The notes under the pieces were generated by a model. The model ran no database searches. It worked only from the letters and a program-made list of their open reading frames with translations, and had not been told where the DNA came from. Source: Paenarthrobacter sp. AR 02 (GTDB lineage Bacteria > Actinomycetota > Actinomycetes > Actinomycetales > Micrococcaceae). Taken from it: a stretch of DNA of 64,000 nt. Shown here piece after piece: positions 42,418 through 51,203 of the stretch (position 1 is the first letter of the stretch; every line of letters begins with the position of its first letter). Where the stretch lies: the NCBI RefSeq assembly GCF_021538675.1, contig NZ_JAJUKH010000015.1, forward strand, positions 33,351-97,350, in the 5' to 3' direction. Position numbers and translations under genes: made by a program.

Positions 42418-42472
42418 ATCCTACGGCGGGCCGGAGTGTCTGGTGCCGGCGCCGCAGCCGTCGGGCTAGGCT
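42418..42472. promoter_or_regulatory. Divergent leaderless-type -10 boxes for the rRNA methyltransferase and S9 peptidase
   Basis: Minus strand: TAGGAT (42423-42418), 7 bases before the ATG at 42410. Plus strand: TAGGCT (42467-42472), 7 bases before the GTG at 42480. Confidence 0.45.
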
Positions 42473-42479
42473 CACCAAC

Positions 42480-44495
42480 GTGAAACCAGAGCAACTGCCT
42501 TTGCTGAACTCCGTGTCCGCCCCCGCAATCCACCCTGATGGCAGCAAAGCCGTCGTGTCCGTCACCAGGCCCGACTTCGAAGCGGACAGCTACGTGGGAC
42601 AGCTCTGGACGGTTCCCCTGGACAGCAAAAAACACTCACGCCGGATCACCCGTGGGTTCCGAGACACCTCCCCGGCGTTTTCGCCCGACGGCCTGGTCCT
42701 GGCCTTCATCCGCAGCGAAGCCGACGGCAAACCTCAACTGTTCGTCGTTGAAGCGGCCGGCGGGGAGCCCCAGCGGATCACGGACCAACCGCTGGGAGTC
42801 TCCGGCTTCAGGTGGGCGCCGGACTCCCACCGCATTGCCTTCACCTCGCGCGTACCGAAGCAGGGGCGCTACGGAACGGTCGACGGCGTCGGTTCCGGAG
42901 CTGAGGACGCCCGCCTGGTCACTGCAAACCAGTACAGGATGAACGGGCTCGGCTATACCGCCGACCAGCGCCAGCAACTGTTCATTGTGGAGGTACCGGA
43001 GCTGGGCGGCGAACCGGCCGTCACCCCGCGGGGCAGGGCTGCCCACGATCAGCCGCAGCCTCCCTCTACGGGAATTCCAGCCGCAAAGCAGCTCACGTTC
43101 GGCGATTCCGACCACGAGTCCCCGGCCTTCTCGGCAGACGGCAGGGACCTGTTCTTCGTGGCTGCGCTCCATGAAGGACACGACGACGACCTCGTCACCT
43201 CCGTGTACCGAATCGCCACCCACGGAGGCCAGCCGACCGCCGTCGAACCTTCCAACGCCGGACTGCAGACCGTGACGGACGTCCTCGCATCCGCCGACGG
43301 CAAGTGGCTGTTCTATCTTGCGCAGGATATGGGTGACACGGGCCGGGACTTCGTCGCGCGCAACACTGCGCTCCACGTCATGCCCGTCGGCGGGGGAGAG
43401 GCAGTAACCCTGACCGACGTCGAACATTTGGACGTGTCGGGACCGTTGGAGCCCAGTGGTCCTGACAGTGTGCTGGTCCTGAACAACGCGCTGGGCAGCG
43501 TTGAACTCTTGGAAGTGTCTGCCGGAGGAGCAATCACCCCGCTGGTGCACGGGGCCAGGGTCGTCCTCGGCGCCACGGTGGCAGCGAACGGTGAAATCGC
43601 GGTCAGCTTCTCCGACGCCGCCACAGTGGGCGACGTCGCAACCTTGGAACGCGGTGAAATCCGTCTCCTCACGGACTTCTCGGCCACACTCCGGAACGAG
43701 TCGCGGGTTATTGAGCCCAGGGAATTCGAGGCACCTTCCGGAGACGGGCACCCTGTCCAGGGCTGGGTTGTGCTACCAGACGGGCCCGGCCCACACCCGG
43801 TCCTCCTCAACATCCACGGCGGGCCCTTTGCCCAGTACACCGGAGCGTTCTTCGACGAGGCACAGGTATATGCTGCCGCCGGTTACGCCGTGGTGATGTG
43901 CAACCCCCGCGGTTCGTCCGGCTATGGCCAAGCCCACGGACGTGCACTCAAGGAACGCATGGGCACCGTTGACATGCAGGATGTCCTCGCTTTCCTTGAC
44001 GCCGCTTTGGCTGGCTTCGGCGCCCTGGATAAGGAGCGGGTGGGAATCATGGGAGGCTCATACGGCGGTTTCCTGACCGCATGGATCATCGCGCATGACC
44101 ACCGGTTCAAGGCCGCGATCGTTGAACGCGGATACCTGGACCCTGTCAGCTTCGCCGGTTCCTCTGACATTGGCTGGTTCTTCGGCGCGGAATACACCGG
44201 AGGGACGGCCGCACGGATGGCGGCGCAAAGTCCTATGGCTGTTGTCACTGACGTCCGCACTCCCACCCTCGTGGTGCACAGCGAGAATGATCTTCGTTGC
44301 CCCATTGAGCAGGGACAGCGCTACTACTCGCAGCTCAAGGCGCAAGGGGTGGAAACAGCCCTGCTGGTCTTCCCTGGTGAGGATCACGAACTGTCCCGTT
44401 CCGGCACCCCGCATCATCGGAAGCAGCGCTTCGACCACATCCTTCGCTGGTGGGCGCGGTACCTTCCCACGGCTTCCAATCACCTCGCGGATTAG
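42480..44495 (+). CDS. S9 family prolyl oligopeptidase-like serine peptidase
   Basis: A 671-residue cytosolic peptidase. Residues about 1-400 form a beta-propeller built of WD-like TolB repeats (DTSPAFSPDGLVLAFIRSEA, GFRWAPDSHRIAFTSRV). Residues about 420-671 form the alpha/beta-hydrolase domain with the nucleophile in GIMGGSYGGFLTAW, the Asp in HSENDLRCP and the His in GEDHELSR. It resembles acylaminoacyl peptidases/dipeptidyl peptidases that trim short peptides. No signal peptide. Its GTG has no ribosome-binding site and is likely leaderless. A proteasome-downstream peptide-processing role is possible but unproven. Confidence 0.92.
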   Translation: MKPEQLPLLNSVSAPAIHPDGSKAVVSVTRPDFEADSYVGQLWTVPLDSKKHSRRITRGFRDTSPAFSPDGLVLAFIRSEADGKPQLFVVEAAGGEPQRITDQPLGVSGFRWAPDSHRIAFTSRVPKQGRYGTVDGVGSGAEDARLVTANQYRMNGLGYTADQRQQLFIVEVPELGGEPAVTPRGRAAHDQPQPPSTGIPAAKQLTFGDSDHESPAFSADGRDLFFVAALHEGHDDDLVTSVYRIATHGGQPTAVEPSNAGLQTVTDVLASADGKWLFYLAQDMGDTGRDFVARNTALHVMPVGGGEAVTLTDVEHLDVSGPLEPSGPDSVLVLNNALGSVELLEVSAGGAITPLVHGARVVLGATVAANGEIAVSFSDAATVGDVATLERGEIRLLTDFSATLRNESRVIEPREFEAPSGDGHPVQGWVVLPDGPGPHPVLLNIHGGPFAQYTGAFFDEAQVYAAAGYAVVMCNPRGSSGYGQAHGRALKERMGTVDMQDVLAFLDAALAGFGALDKERVGIMGGSYGGFLTAWIIAHDHRFKAAIVERGYLDPVSFAGSSDIGWFFGAEYTGGTAARMAAQSPMAVVTDVRTPTLVVHSENDLRCPIEQGQRYYSQLKAQGVETALLVFPGEDHELSRSGTPHHRKQRFDHILRWWARYLPTASNHLAD

Positions 44496-44526
44496 GTCTT
44501 TGCCGCGTCCCGGGGCCGGTTCCGGG

Positions 44527-45201
44527 TCAGGGCTGGAAACCGAGAGTCCTGCGTGCTTCATCGATATCCGGTGCAGCCCACCGCGCTGAATGCTCCGCAT
44601 TGCTGGACAGTGACCGTAATTCGGCACGGTCCAGGTAAAGGGTTCCGTGGAGGTGGTCCGTTTCATGTTGCACGATGCGGGCCTGCCACCCGGAGAACCA
44701 CTCTTCCACGGGCTCGCCGGCCGTATCCGTGTATCGCAACTCGACGTTCCGATGGCGTTTCACCACAGCCTGGTATCCGGCGACAGAAAGGCACCCCTCG
44801 AAGAATGAGGCCGTCTCCGATCCCAGGGGCTTGTACGTCGGGTTGATGATGGCGAAGAACTCCAGCTGCTCCCGGTGCCGCACAGCTGCTGACGCCGGAT
44901 CAACCTCGTATTTGTCCTCAAGGACGGCCAGTTGAAGGGGGATGCCCAACTGCGGGGCAGCCAAGCCCACGCCCGGAGCGTCATGCATGACCTCACGCAT
45001 CCGATCAACGAGTGCCAGCAACTCAACGTCGTCGATCTGGCCATCAAAGGGGGCCGCAACATGACGCAGGACAGGATGACCCGCCTGGACAATTGCCGGA
45101 AGCCCCTCTGCGTCAAGCAGCCTTCGGACAGCATCCCTGATCTGCGTGGGGTTGAAGTCGGTGGCGGGGCTGGGCGCCTCGGGATGAGGTTGATGCGTCA
45201 T
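44527..45201 (-). CDS. def: Peptide deformylase
   Basis: A 224-residue metalloenzyme with all three motifs: I GVGLAAPQLG, II EGCLS (metal-ligand Cys) and III QHETDHLHG (HExxH). It removes the formyl group from nascent proteins. The N-terminal 35 residues precede the usual start of the catalytic domain and are Pro/Asp-rich. The insertion EDKYEVDPASAAVRHREQ is typical of actinobacterial enzymes. TAGGCT 6 bases before the ATG suggests a leaderless mRNA. It converges with the S9 peptidase gene. Confidence 0.95.
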   Translation of the reverse strand: MTHQPHPEAPSPATDFNPTQIRDAVRRLLDAEGLPAIVQAGHPVLRHVAAPFDGQIDDVELLALVDRMREVMHDAPGVGLAAPQLGIPLQLAVLEDKYEVDPASAAVRHREQLEFFAIINPTYKPLGSETASFFEGCLSVAGYQAVVKRHRNVELRYTDTAGEPVEEWFSGWQARIVQHETDHLHGTLYLDRAELRSLSSNAEHSARWAAPDIDEARRTLGFQP

Positions 45202-45207
45202 GCCTTG

Positions 45208-45245
45208 AGCCTAGCGCGGAGGTGTCCGCGACGGTGGGCTAGGCT
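45208..45245. promoter_or_regulatory. Mirror-image TAGGCT -10 boxes for def and the NTF2-like gene
   Basis: Two identical TAGGCT boxes on opposite strands (45213-45208 and 45240-45245), each exactly 6 bases before its start codon (ATG 45201 and ATG 45252). The whole divergent control region is 50 bases long, so the two polymerases would compete. Confidence 0.5.
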
Positions 45246-45251
45246 CGACGG

Positions 45252-45659
45252 ATGAGCCATTCCACTCCTTTGGACCAGGTCCTTGCCTTCGTCAGGACCG
45301 TAGAAGCCGGCGGCGGGGCTGCAGAACTGCGGCCGTTCCTCGCCGAGGACTTCACGCTCACCGAGTGGCCACACGCACTGTCCAAATCAGGTTCCACCCG
45401 CAACCTGGCCGAGACGCTCTCCGGGGCGGACCACAGCAAAGACATCGTTGCCAAGCAAACATTCGACGTTGTCCGGACCACCTGCCAGGGTGACCGGGTC
45501 GTGCTCGAAATGAATTGGTCGGCCACACTGCTTCTTGACCTTCCCCATTGGGATCGCGGCGACACTATCCGGGCCCGCAGCACGGCCGTCTTCGAGCTCC
45601 GCGACGGGCTCATCATCAGCCAGGACACCTACGACTGCTACTACACCGCGCCGGAATAA
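45252..45659 (+). CDS. NTF2/SnoaL-like protein
   Basis: A 135-residue cytosolic protein with the cone-shaped NTF2/SnoaL fold pattern: helical start (PLDQVLAFVRTVEAGG), LRPFLAEDFTLTEWPHALSK, then strands such as VVLEMNWSATLLLDLP and FELRDGLIISQDTYDCYY. The fold hosts enzymes and ligand-binding proteins, so no function can be assigned. It diverges from def and ends one base before the opposite-strand FAD hydroxylase stop. Confidence 0.78.
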   Translation: MSHSTPLDQVLAFVRTVEAGGGAAELRPFLAEDFTLTEWPHALSKSGSTRNLAETLSGADHSKDIVAKQTFDVVRTTCQGDRVVLEMNWSATLLLDLPHWDRGDTIRARSTAVFELRDGLIISQDTYDCYYTAPE

Positions 45660-46793
45660 TCAGCGCATGGTGAAGCGCCGCTCCACCAGCGCTGCCACAG
45701 CAGGAAGCTCCAAAGCCGCAGCAAAAAGCCTGTTCCGGGTTTCCATGACGGCCGGAGGCAGCGGCCTGCCCAGCGCCATGTTCAAGCCGGCCTGCCGCGA
45801 AGCCCGTAACGCTGTCCTGCGCCTGGTTACCTCAAACCGTGCAAGCCGACGCCCAACATCATTCCCCATGAGGGAAGCGTGCATTATTGGCGCGAGTTCC
45901 GCCGCATCCAGCCATCCCAGGTTCATGCCCTGCCCACCAATCGGACTGATCTCATGGGCGGCGTCACCGAGCAAGACCACCCGGCCGTGAACCATCCTCC
46001 GTACCAGGCGGGACCGTACTTCAAAGGCACTGATCATGGTGTTGCTGGCCGGGTCAAGCACCTCGCCGGTCCTGGCCCCCACCAGACCGGCCAGCCCGGC
46101 CGCCGTCGAGCCTTGATCCGGTTCACCCAACCGCACCACCCACCTTCGCACCCCGCCCGGCAGCGAAAACGACTCCACAATCCCTTCGGGTTCCAAATAC
46201 AGCACCGCATCGGAGCCATGACCGGTGGCGTCAGAGAAGTCACCCATGATGTAGCTGTCCGGGTAGCTGCGTGCCGGCAGTTCCGGCAGAATCTGCCGGC
46301 GAACAGTTGAATGGGCACCGTCGGCGGCTACCACCAGGCGGGCCGTGAACTTTTTCTCTCCGGCGGGTATGGCCGCAGCCACCTCCACCACTCCTGAACT
46401 GTCCTCGACGAGGCTCATGACGTCGGCCCCGCGGATGATCGCTCCAGGATCAAGGCGCACTACGGCCTCCTCCAGGACCTTTTCGGTGAGGGGCTGCGGT
46501 ACGGCGAGGATAAACGGAAAGTCGGGATCGCCGGAGAACGGCAGTTCGGCCACCCGCTTTCCGCGGCTGTACGCAAGTCCACGACGGATATGAACTCCGG
46601 CCTCTGTCAGTTCAGCCGCCACTCCTGCGCGTGCCAGCTGGCCCAGCGCCGGGGGGTGGATGCCGATGGCGCGGGACCGATGGCTCCGGGCGGGCCGCCG
46701 TTCCAGAATCCTGACCGTATGCCCCTGTTGCAGCAACAAGGCGCCCATGAACAGGCCTACGGGCCCGGCGCCGACCACCACAACGTCAAACAC
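45660..46793 (-). CDS. FAD-dependent monooxygenase of the type III PKS operon (SrsC-like)
   Basis: A 377-residue aromatic hydroxylase-type flavoprotein. The FAD site is VVVVGAGPVGLFMGALLL; the DG motif is VAADGAHSTVRRQ; the second FAD motif is GRVVLLGDAAHEISPIGGQG. I chose the GTG at 46793 because a strong AGGAGGGCG lies 3-6 bases upstream, and it starts exactly at the Rossmann fold; a longer ATG start at 46823 would overlap the upstream gene by 38 bases. In srsABC of Streptomyces the equivalent enzyme hydroxylates the polyketide ring to a quinol/quinone. The same role is inferred here. Confidence 0.85.
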   Translation of the reverse strand: MFDVVVVGAGPVGLFMGALLLQQGHTVRILERRPARSHRSRAIGIHPPALGQLARAGVAAELTEAGVHIRRGLAYSRGKRVAELPFSGDPDFPFILAVPQPLTEKVLEEAVVRLDPGAIIRGADVMSLVEDSSGVVEVAAAIPAGEKKFTARLVVAADGAHSTVRRQILPELPARSYPDSYIMGDFSDATGHGSDAVLYLEPEGIVESFSLPGGVRRWVVRLGEPDQGSTAAGLAGLVGARTGEVLDPASNTMISAFEVRSRLVRRMVHGRVVLLGDAAHEISPIGGQGMNLGWLDAAELAPIMHASLMGNDVGRRLARFEVTRRRTALRASRQAGLNMALGRPLPPAVMETRNRLFAAALELPAVAALVERRFTMR

Positions 46794-47514
46794 TTTCGCC
46801 CTCCTGACTGGCGCCTGCGGCATCGTAGACGAGCAGGGTGTGCCAGGGGCCGTTGGCTTCCACCGTCCAGTTGCCGGGAACGGCTGCCCTCAGTTCCGCA
46901 CGGGTATAGCTGCGTTTGATGGACACCAGGCCGTCCCCGCAGATGTAGGAGCCGAGGCCCAGGGGCCAAAAGCCCGCCATGAACAGCAGGGAGGAGATAT
47001 TGCTGCGTACCAGATCGTTGTGGAGGACGAGTCGCCGGCCCAGGAGCTCTGAGTCCCGTAGCACTCCGGCGAGCTGATCGGCGTCGAGGTGGTGAAGGAT
47101 GTGGTTGGACATCACGACGTCGAAGGTCCTGCCCTCGGCTACCAGCTGGGAGCTGTGCGCACGCCGGTAGGTGACACCCTCGACGCGGGGCGCATGGAGG
47201 GCAAATTCGTGCGCCCGAAGGTCCGGGTCGATCGCAGTCACCTCGAGCCGGAACCCATCGCGTTGCGCCCATCGCGCCAGGCTCCGGGCAACGTCACCGC
47301 TGCCGCAGCCGACATCCAGCAATGACACCGGATCCGTCGTGGACATCAAGGGCCGGATCCGTTGCACATAGGTGCGATGCCAGCCGGACAAGAGACTGTT
47401 GACCACCGGAAAGCGCGCGTAAGTCCGGTTCAGGCGCACGGGATCGCAATCCGGCCTGTCCATTTCCTCTACGGCCTGCAGGTCCCTGTCCTTAAAGGAA
47501 CCCCACGGGCTCAC
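46786..47514 (-). CDS. SAM-dependent methyltransferase of the type III PKS operon (SrsB-like)
   Basis: A 242-residue class I methyltransferase. Motif I is LLDVGCGSGDVARSLA, with LEVTAIDPDLRA and FDVVMSNHILHHLDADQL downstream. The GTG overlaps the PKS stop as GTGA, and its own stop overlaps the FAD hydroxylase start, so the three are translationally coupled. By analogy with srsB the enzyme may O- or C-methylate the phenolic product. There is no membrane segment of the ICMT type seen in Bacillus BpsB. Confidence 0.85.
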   Translation of the reverse strand: MSPWGSFKDRDLQAVEEMDRPDCDPVRLNRTYARFPVVNSLLSGWHRTYVQRIRPLMSTTDPVSLLDVGCGSGDVARSLARWAQRDGFRLEVTAIDPDLRAHEFALHAPRVEGVTYRRAHSSQLVAEGRTFDVVMSNHILHHLDADQLAGVLRDSELLGRRLVLHNDLVRSNISSLLFMAGFWPLGLGSYICGDGLVSIKRSYTRAELRAAVPGNWTVEANGPWHTLLVYDAAGASQEGESV

Positions 47515-48647
47515 AGTGCGGGGGAGACCAGCGTGAAGAGGCCAGTTTCCACCGTCAGGCCTGGACCAAACGCCATGGAGCAGATGCGTTCCTCACGTTC
47601 GGCTGCGTCCTGTTCCAACATGTACTTCAGGACGAACAGGACGGTGGCGCTGCTCATGTTGCCGTACTCCCGCAGGGTCTCGCGGGCCGGAACCAACTGC
47701 TCTTGGGTGAGTTCAAGCTTTGACTCGACCTTGTCCAGGATGCTGCGTCCACCCGGGTGGATGGCCCAGTGCGTGATGTCGCGGTAGGGCAGGCCTGCCA
47801 ATTGGGGTTCCTTGGCCAGCAGCGGCTCCAGCGCCCCAGTGATGTGTTCCTCGATGATGTGGGGTACGTAGGACCCCAAGACCATTTCGAAACCTTCGTC
47901 GCCTATGTTCCAGGCCATCGCTTCTTCGCCCACAGGGGTGAGGACGGTCTCGAAGTGGTCCAGCCTGATGACCGGATCCGGGCCTTCCGGTTCACGGGCG
48001 GTGACGATGGCGGCGGCGGCTCCATCACCAAAAATGGCCGAACCCATGATCGTGTCGGGATCATTGGAGGTCCTGACGTGCAGCGAACAGAGTTCCACGC
48101 AGATCACCAGGACCACGGCCCCAGGGTCAGCCTGGCAGAATTGCTTCGCCGCCTTGAGCGCCGGGAACGCTGCATAGCAGCCCATGAAGCCCAGGTGGTA
48201 GCGCTGTACAGCGGGGTTCAAGCCCAGTGCCCGCACGACTTTGTAGTCCGGTCCGGGATTGAAGAATCCTGTGCACGAAACGGTGATGACATGGGTGATA
48301 TCGTCCAGGTCGATTCCGGCGGCCCGGGCCACCGCTGACTTGCCGGCCTCCACGAAGAGCTTGGTGGCCTCGGTGGCAAAGATCTCGTTGCGGACCTTGG
48401 TGCTGGGGCTCAGCACCATGTTCGTTTCCGGGTCGAAGAACCTGGGATTCTCCGGATGAGAGTCCAGGCTGAGTTCTTCCACGGCCGTATAGCGGGTGTC
48501 GATCGCGGCAGAGTCAAAGCACGTGGAGACAAGCCGTGTTCCGAGCCGGGTCAGGCCCGGTTGGGACGCAAAAACCTCCCGTGCTTCCTGCTGGACAAGG
48601 ATAGTTGGCGGAACTGCGGTTTCGAGGGACCTCACATATACCGGCAT
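47511..48647 (-). CDS. Type III polyketide synthase (alkylresorcinol/alkylpyrone synthase-like)
   Basis: A 378-residue chalcone synthase-fold enzyme. The triad is visible: Cys in HLGFMGCYAAFPALKAA, His in THWAIHPGGRS and Asn in EYGNMSSATV. The GFGPG-type loop is AFGPGLTVE. It would condense a fatty acyl starter with malonyl-CoA units and cyclise the chain. The FFDPETNMVL region and start match bacterial alkylresorcinol/pyrone synthases rather than RppA. It leads a coupled operon with a methyltransferase and a flavin hydroxylase. Starter length and ring type cannot be read from sequence. Confidence 0.92.
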   Translation of the reverse strand: MPVYVRSLETAVPPTILVQQEAREVFASQPGLTRLGTRLVSTCFDSAAIDTRYTAVEELSLDSHPENPRFFDPETNMVLSPSTKVRNEIFATEATKLFVEAGKSAVARAAGIDLDDITHVITVSCTGFFNPGPDYKVVRALGLNPAVQRYHLGFMGCYAAFPALKAAKQFCQADPGAVVLVICVELCSLHVRTSNDPDTIMGSAIFGDGAAAAIVTAREPEGPDPVIRLDHFETVLTPVGEEAMAWNIGDEGFEMVLGSYVPHIIEEHITGALEPLLAKEPQLAGLPYRDITHWAIHPGGRSILDKVESKLELTQEQLVPARETLREYGNMSSATVLFVLKYMLEQDAAEREERICSMAFGPGLTVETGLFTLVSPAL

Positions 48648-48777
48648 GCTCCATTCTTAGCGAGTAATGCGTGGAAGACAATGGCAGAATCGAAGCTACT
48701 GGTCGAGGTTGGCCGGTGAGAGCCAGGGGCGCCAACAGGGGACTGTTGGGCAACGCCGCCTAACAGATGGAGAAATC

Positions 48778-51171
48778 ATGAGTATTGCCACGGGCACGCA
48801 CACGTCATCTCCCGCGTCGCACGTCGCCGACACCCACGATCTGATCAGGGTCCAGGGTGCACGTGAGAACAACCTGAAGGACGTCACCATCGAGATCCCG
48901 AAGCGCAGGCTCACGGTCTTCACAGGTGTCTCCGGCTCCGGAAAGAGTTCCCTCGTCTTCGCAACCATCGCTGCTGAGTCCCAGCGAATGATCAACGAGA
49001 CCTACAGCGCTTTCGTGCAGGGCTTCATGCCGTCCCTGGCCCGGCCCGACGTCGACATGCTTGAGGGCCTCACGACGGCGATCATCGTCGACCAGGAACG
49101 GATGGGCTCCAATCCGAGGTCCACGGTGGGTACAGCCACTGATGCCAATGCGATGCTCCGCATCCTTTTCAGCCGCCTCGGCCACCCGCACATCGGTTCG
49201 CCCAACGCCTATTCCTTCAACGTGCCAACGGTGAAAGCCAGCGGCGCCATCACCGTGGAGCGCGGGGAAGGCAAGACCAAGACGGAAAAAGCTACGTTCA
49301 ACCGGCTGGGTGGCATGTGTCCGCGGTGCGAAGGCATGGGATCTGTCAACGACTTCGACCTGACGGCCCTGTATGACGACACCAAGTCACTCAGCGAAGG
49401 GGCGCTCACCATCCCGGGTTACACCATGGACGGTTGGTACGGGCGCATCTTCAGCGGCTCAGGGTTCTTTGACATGGACAAGCCGATCGCAAAGTTCACC
49501 AAGAGGGAACTCCAGGATCTCCTGTACCGCGAACCCACGAAAATCAAGGTGGAGGGCATCAACCTCACATATGAAGGCGTGATCCCCAAGATCCAGAAAT
49601 CGATGCTCAGCAAGGACGTCGACGCCCTGCAGCCACACATTCGTGCCTTCGTTGAACGTGCCATCACCTTCACCACCTGCCCCGAGTGTGACGGCACCAG
49701 GCTCAGTCCCGAAGCCAGGTCTTCGAAGATCAAAGGCAAGAGCATCGCCGATGTTTGCACCATGCAGATCAGCGATCTCGCCGATTGGATCCGGGGAATC
49801 GACGAGCCCTCTGTTGCTCCGCTGCTGAAGGGCCTCCAACACCTCCTGGACTCCTTCGCCGACATCGGTCTTGGCTATCTTTCCTTGGATCGCCCGGCAG
49901 GAACCCTGTCCGGGGGCGAGGCGCAGCGGACCAAGATGATCCGCCACCTGGGGTCCTCCCTGACCGACATCACGTACGTTTTTGACGAACCAACGATCGG
50001 TTTGCACCCCCACGACATCGAGCGCATGAACCAACTCCTGCTGCAGCTCAGGGACAAGGGCAACACAGTCCTTGTGGTGGAGCACAAGCCCGAAACCATC
50101 GCCATTGCCGACCATGTGGTTGACCTTGGACCCGGCGCAGGCAGCGGCGGCGGATCTGTCTGCTTCGAAGGCGATGTTGAGGGGTTGCGCGGCAGCGACA
50201 CGATCACGGGCCGGCACCTCGACGACCGGGCGGGCATCAAGGCCTTGGTTCGTCCTGCCACCGGCAAACTCGAGGTCCGCGGCGCGTCCACCAACAACCT
50301 CAAGAATGTCGACGTCGACATCCCCCTGGGCGTCCTCTGCGTCCTGACCGGCGTGGCTGGTTCGGGCAAAAGCTCCCTGATCCACGGCTCAGTAGCCTCC
50401 CGTGAAGGGGTCGTCGTCATCGACCAGGGCGCCATCCGGGGTTCACGCCGCAGTAACCCGGCTACGTACACGGGCCTGTTGGAGCCGATTCGAAAGGCGT
50501 TCGGAAAGGCGAACGGAGTCAAGCCGGCGCTCTTCAGTTCCAACTCGGAAGGCGCATGCCCCACCTGCAACGGCGCCGGCGTGATCTATACCGACCTTGG
50601 CGTCATGGCTACGGTGGAGTCGACCTGCGAGGAATGCGACGGGAAACGATTCCAGGCGGCTGTCCTGGAATACACCCTCGGGGAGCGCAATATTGCAGAA
50701 GTGCTTGCAATGTCCGTGGTCGATGCAGAACGCTTCTTTGCCGAGGGTGACGCCCGCACTCCCGCAGCCCACAAGATCCTGGAACGCATGGCCGACGTCG
50801 GGCTCGGCTATCTGACACTCGGCCAGCCTCTCACTACGTTGTCCGGCGGTGAGCGCCAGCGCCTCAAGCTGGCCACCCAGATGTCCGAGAAGGGCGACAT
50901 CTATATCCTGGACGAGCCAACCACCGGCCTGCACCTTGCCGATGTCCAAAACCTCCTGGGCATGCTTGACCGCCTGGTCGAGTCCGGCAAGTCGGTCATT
51001 GTTATCGAACACCACCAGGCCGTCATGGCCCATGCCGACTGGATCATCGACCTTGGCCCGGGTGCAGGGCACGACGGCGGAAGGATCGTTTTCAACGGAA
51101 CGCCGGCTGACCTCGTGGCCGCCAAGGGGACGCTGACGGGGAAGCACTTGGCTGCCTACGTGGGTGCCTGA
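48778..51171 (+). CDS. Short UvrA-like ABC ATPase
   Basis: A 797-residue UvrA paralogue, shorter than the usual 940-970. Two ABC modules: Walker A GVSGSGKSSLVF with LSGGEAQRTKMIRHL and FDEPTIGLHP; and GVAGSGKSSLIHG with LSGGERQRLKLATQM and LDEPTTGLHL. Zinc modules are reduced: CPRCEGMG only in the first, and a complete C4 module (CPTCNGAG and CEECDGKRF) in the second. The segment after the first Walker A is short, so the UvrB-binding domain is probably missing. Such class II/DrrC-like UvrAs are linked to drug tolerance. The ATG has GGAGA upstream. It diverges from the PKS operon. Confidence 0.88.
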   Translation: MSIATGTHTSSPASHVADTHDLIRVQGARENNLKDVTIEIPKRRLTVFTGVSGSGKSSLVFATIAAESQRMINETYSAFVQGFMPSLARPDVDMLEGLTTAIIVDQERMGSNPRSTVGTATDANAMLRILFSRLGHPHIGSPNAYSFNVPTVKASGAITVERGEGKTKTEKATFNRLGGMCPRCEGMGSVNDFDLTALYDDTKSLSEGALTIPGYTMDGWYGRIFSGSGFFDMDKPIAKFTKRELQDLLYREPTKIKVEGINLTYEGVIPKIQKSMLSKDVDALQPHIRAFVERAITFTTCPECDGTRLSPEARSSKIKGKSIADVCTMQISDLADWIRGIDEPSVAPLLKGLQHLLDSFADIGLGYLSLDRPAGTLSGGEAQRTKMIRHLGSSLTDITYVFDEPTIGLHPHDIERMNQLLLQLRDKGNTVLVVEHKPETIAIADHVVDLGPGAGSGGGSVCFEGDVEGLRGSDTITGRHLDDRAGIKALVRPATGKLEVRGASTNNLKNVDVDIPLGVLCVLTGVAGSGKSSLIHGSVASREGVVVIDQGAIRGSRRSNPATYTGLLEPIRKAFGKANGVKPALFSSNSEGACPTCNGAGVIYTDLGVMATVESTCEECDGKRFQAAVLEYTLGERNIAEVLAMSVVDAERFFAEGDARTPAAHKILERMADVGLGYLTLGQPLTTLSGGERQRLKLATQMSEKGDIYILDEPTTGLHLADVQNLLGMLDRLVESGKSVIVIEHHQAVMAHADWIIDLGPGAGHDGGRIVFNGTPADLVAAKGTLTGKHLAAYVGA

Positions 51172-51203
51172 GCTCTTGGTCAGTTCGCTGGTACGTCCGT
51201 TCG

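Noticed and set aside
46794..46823. Longer start (ATG 46823) for the FAD hydroxylase
   Set aside because: It would overlap the methyltransferase gene by 38 bases, while AGGAGGG sits at the right distance from the GTG at 46793.
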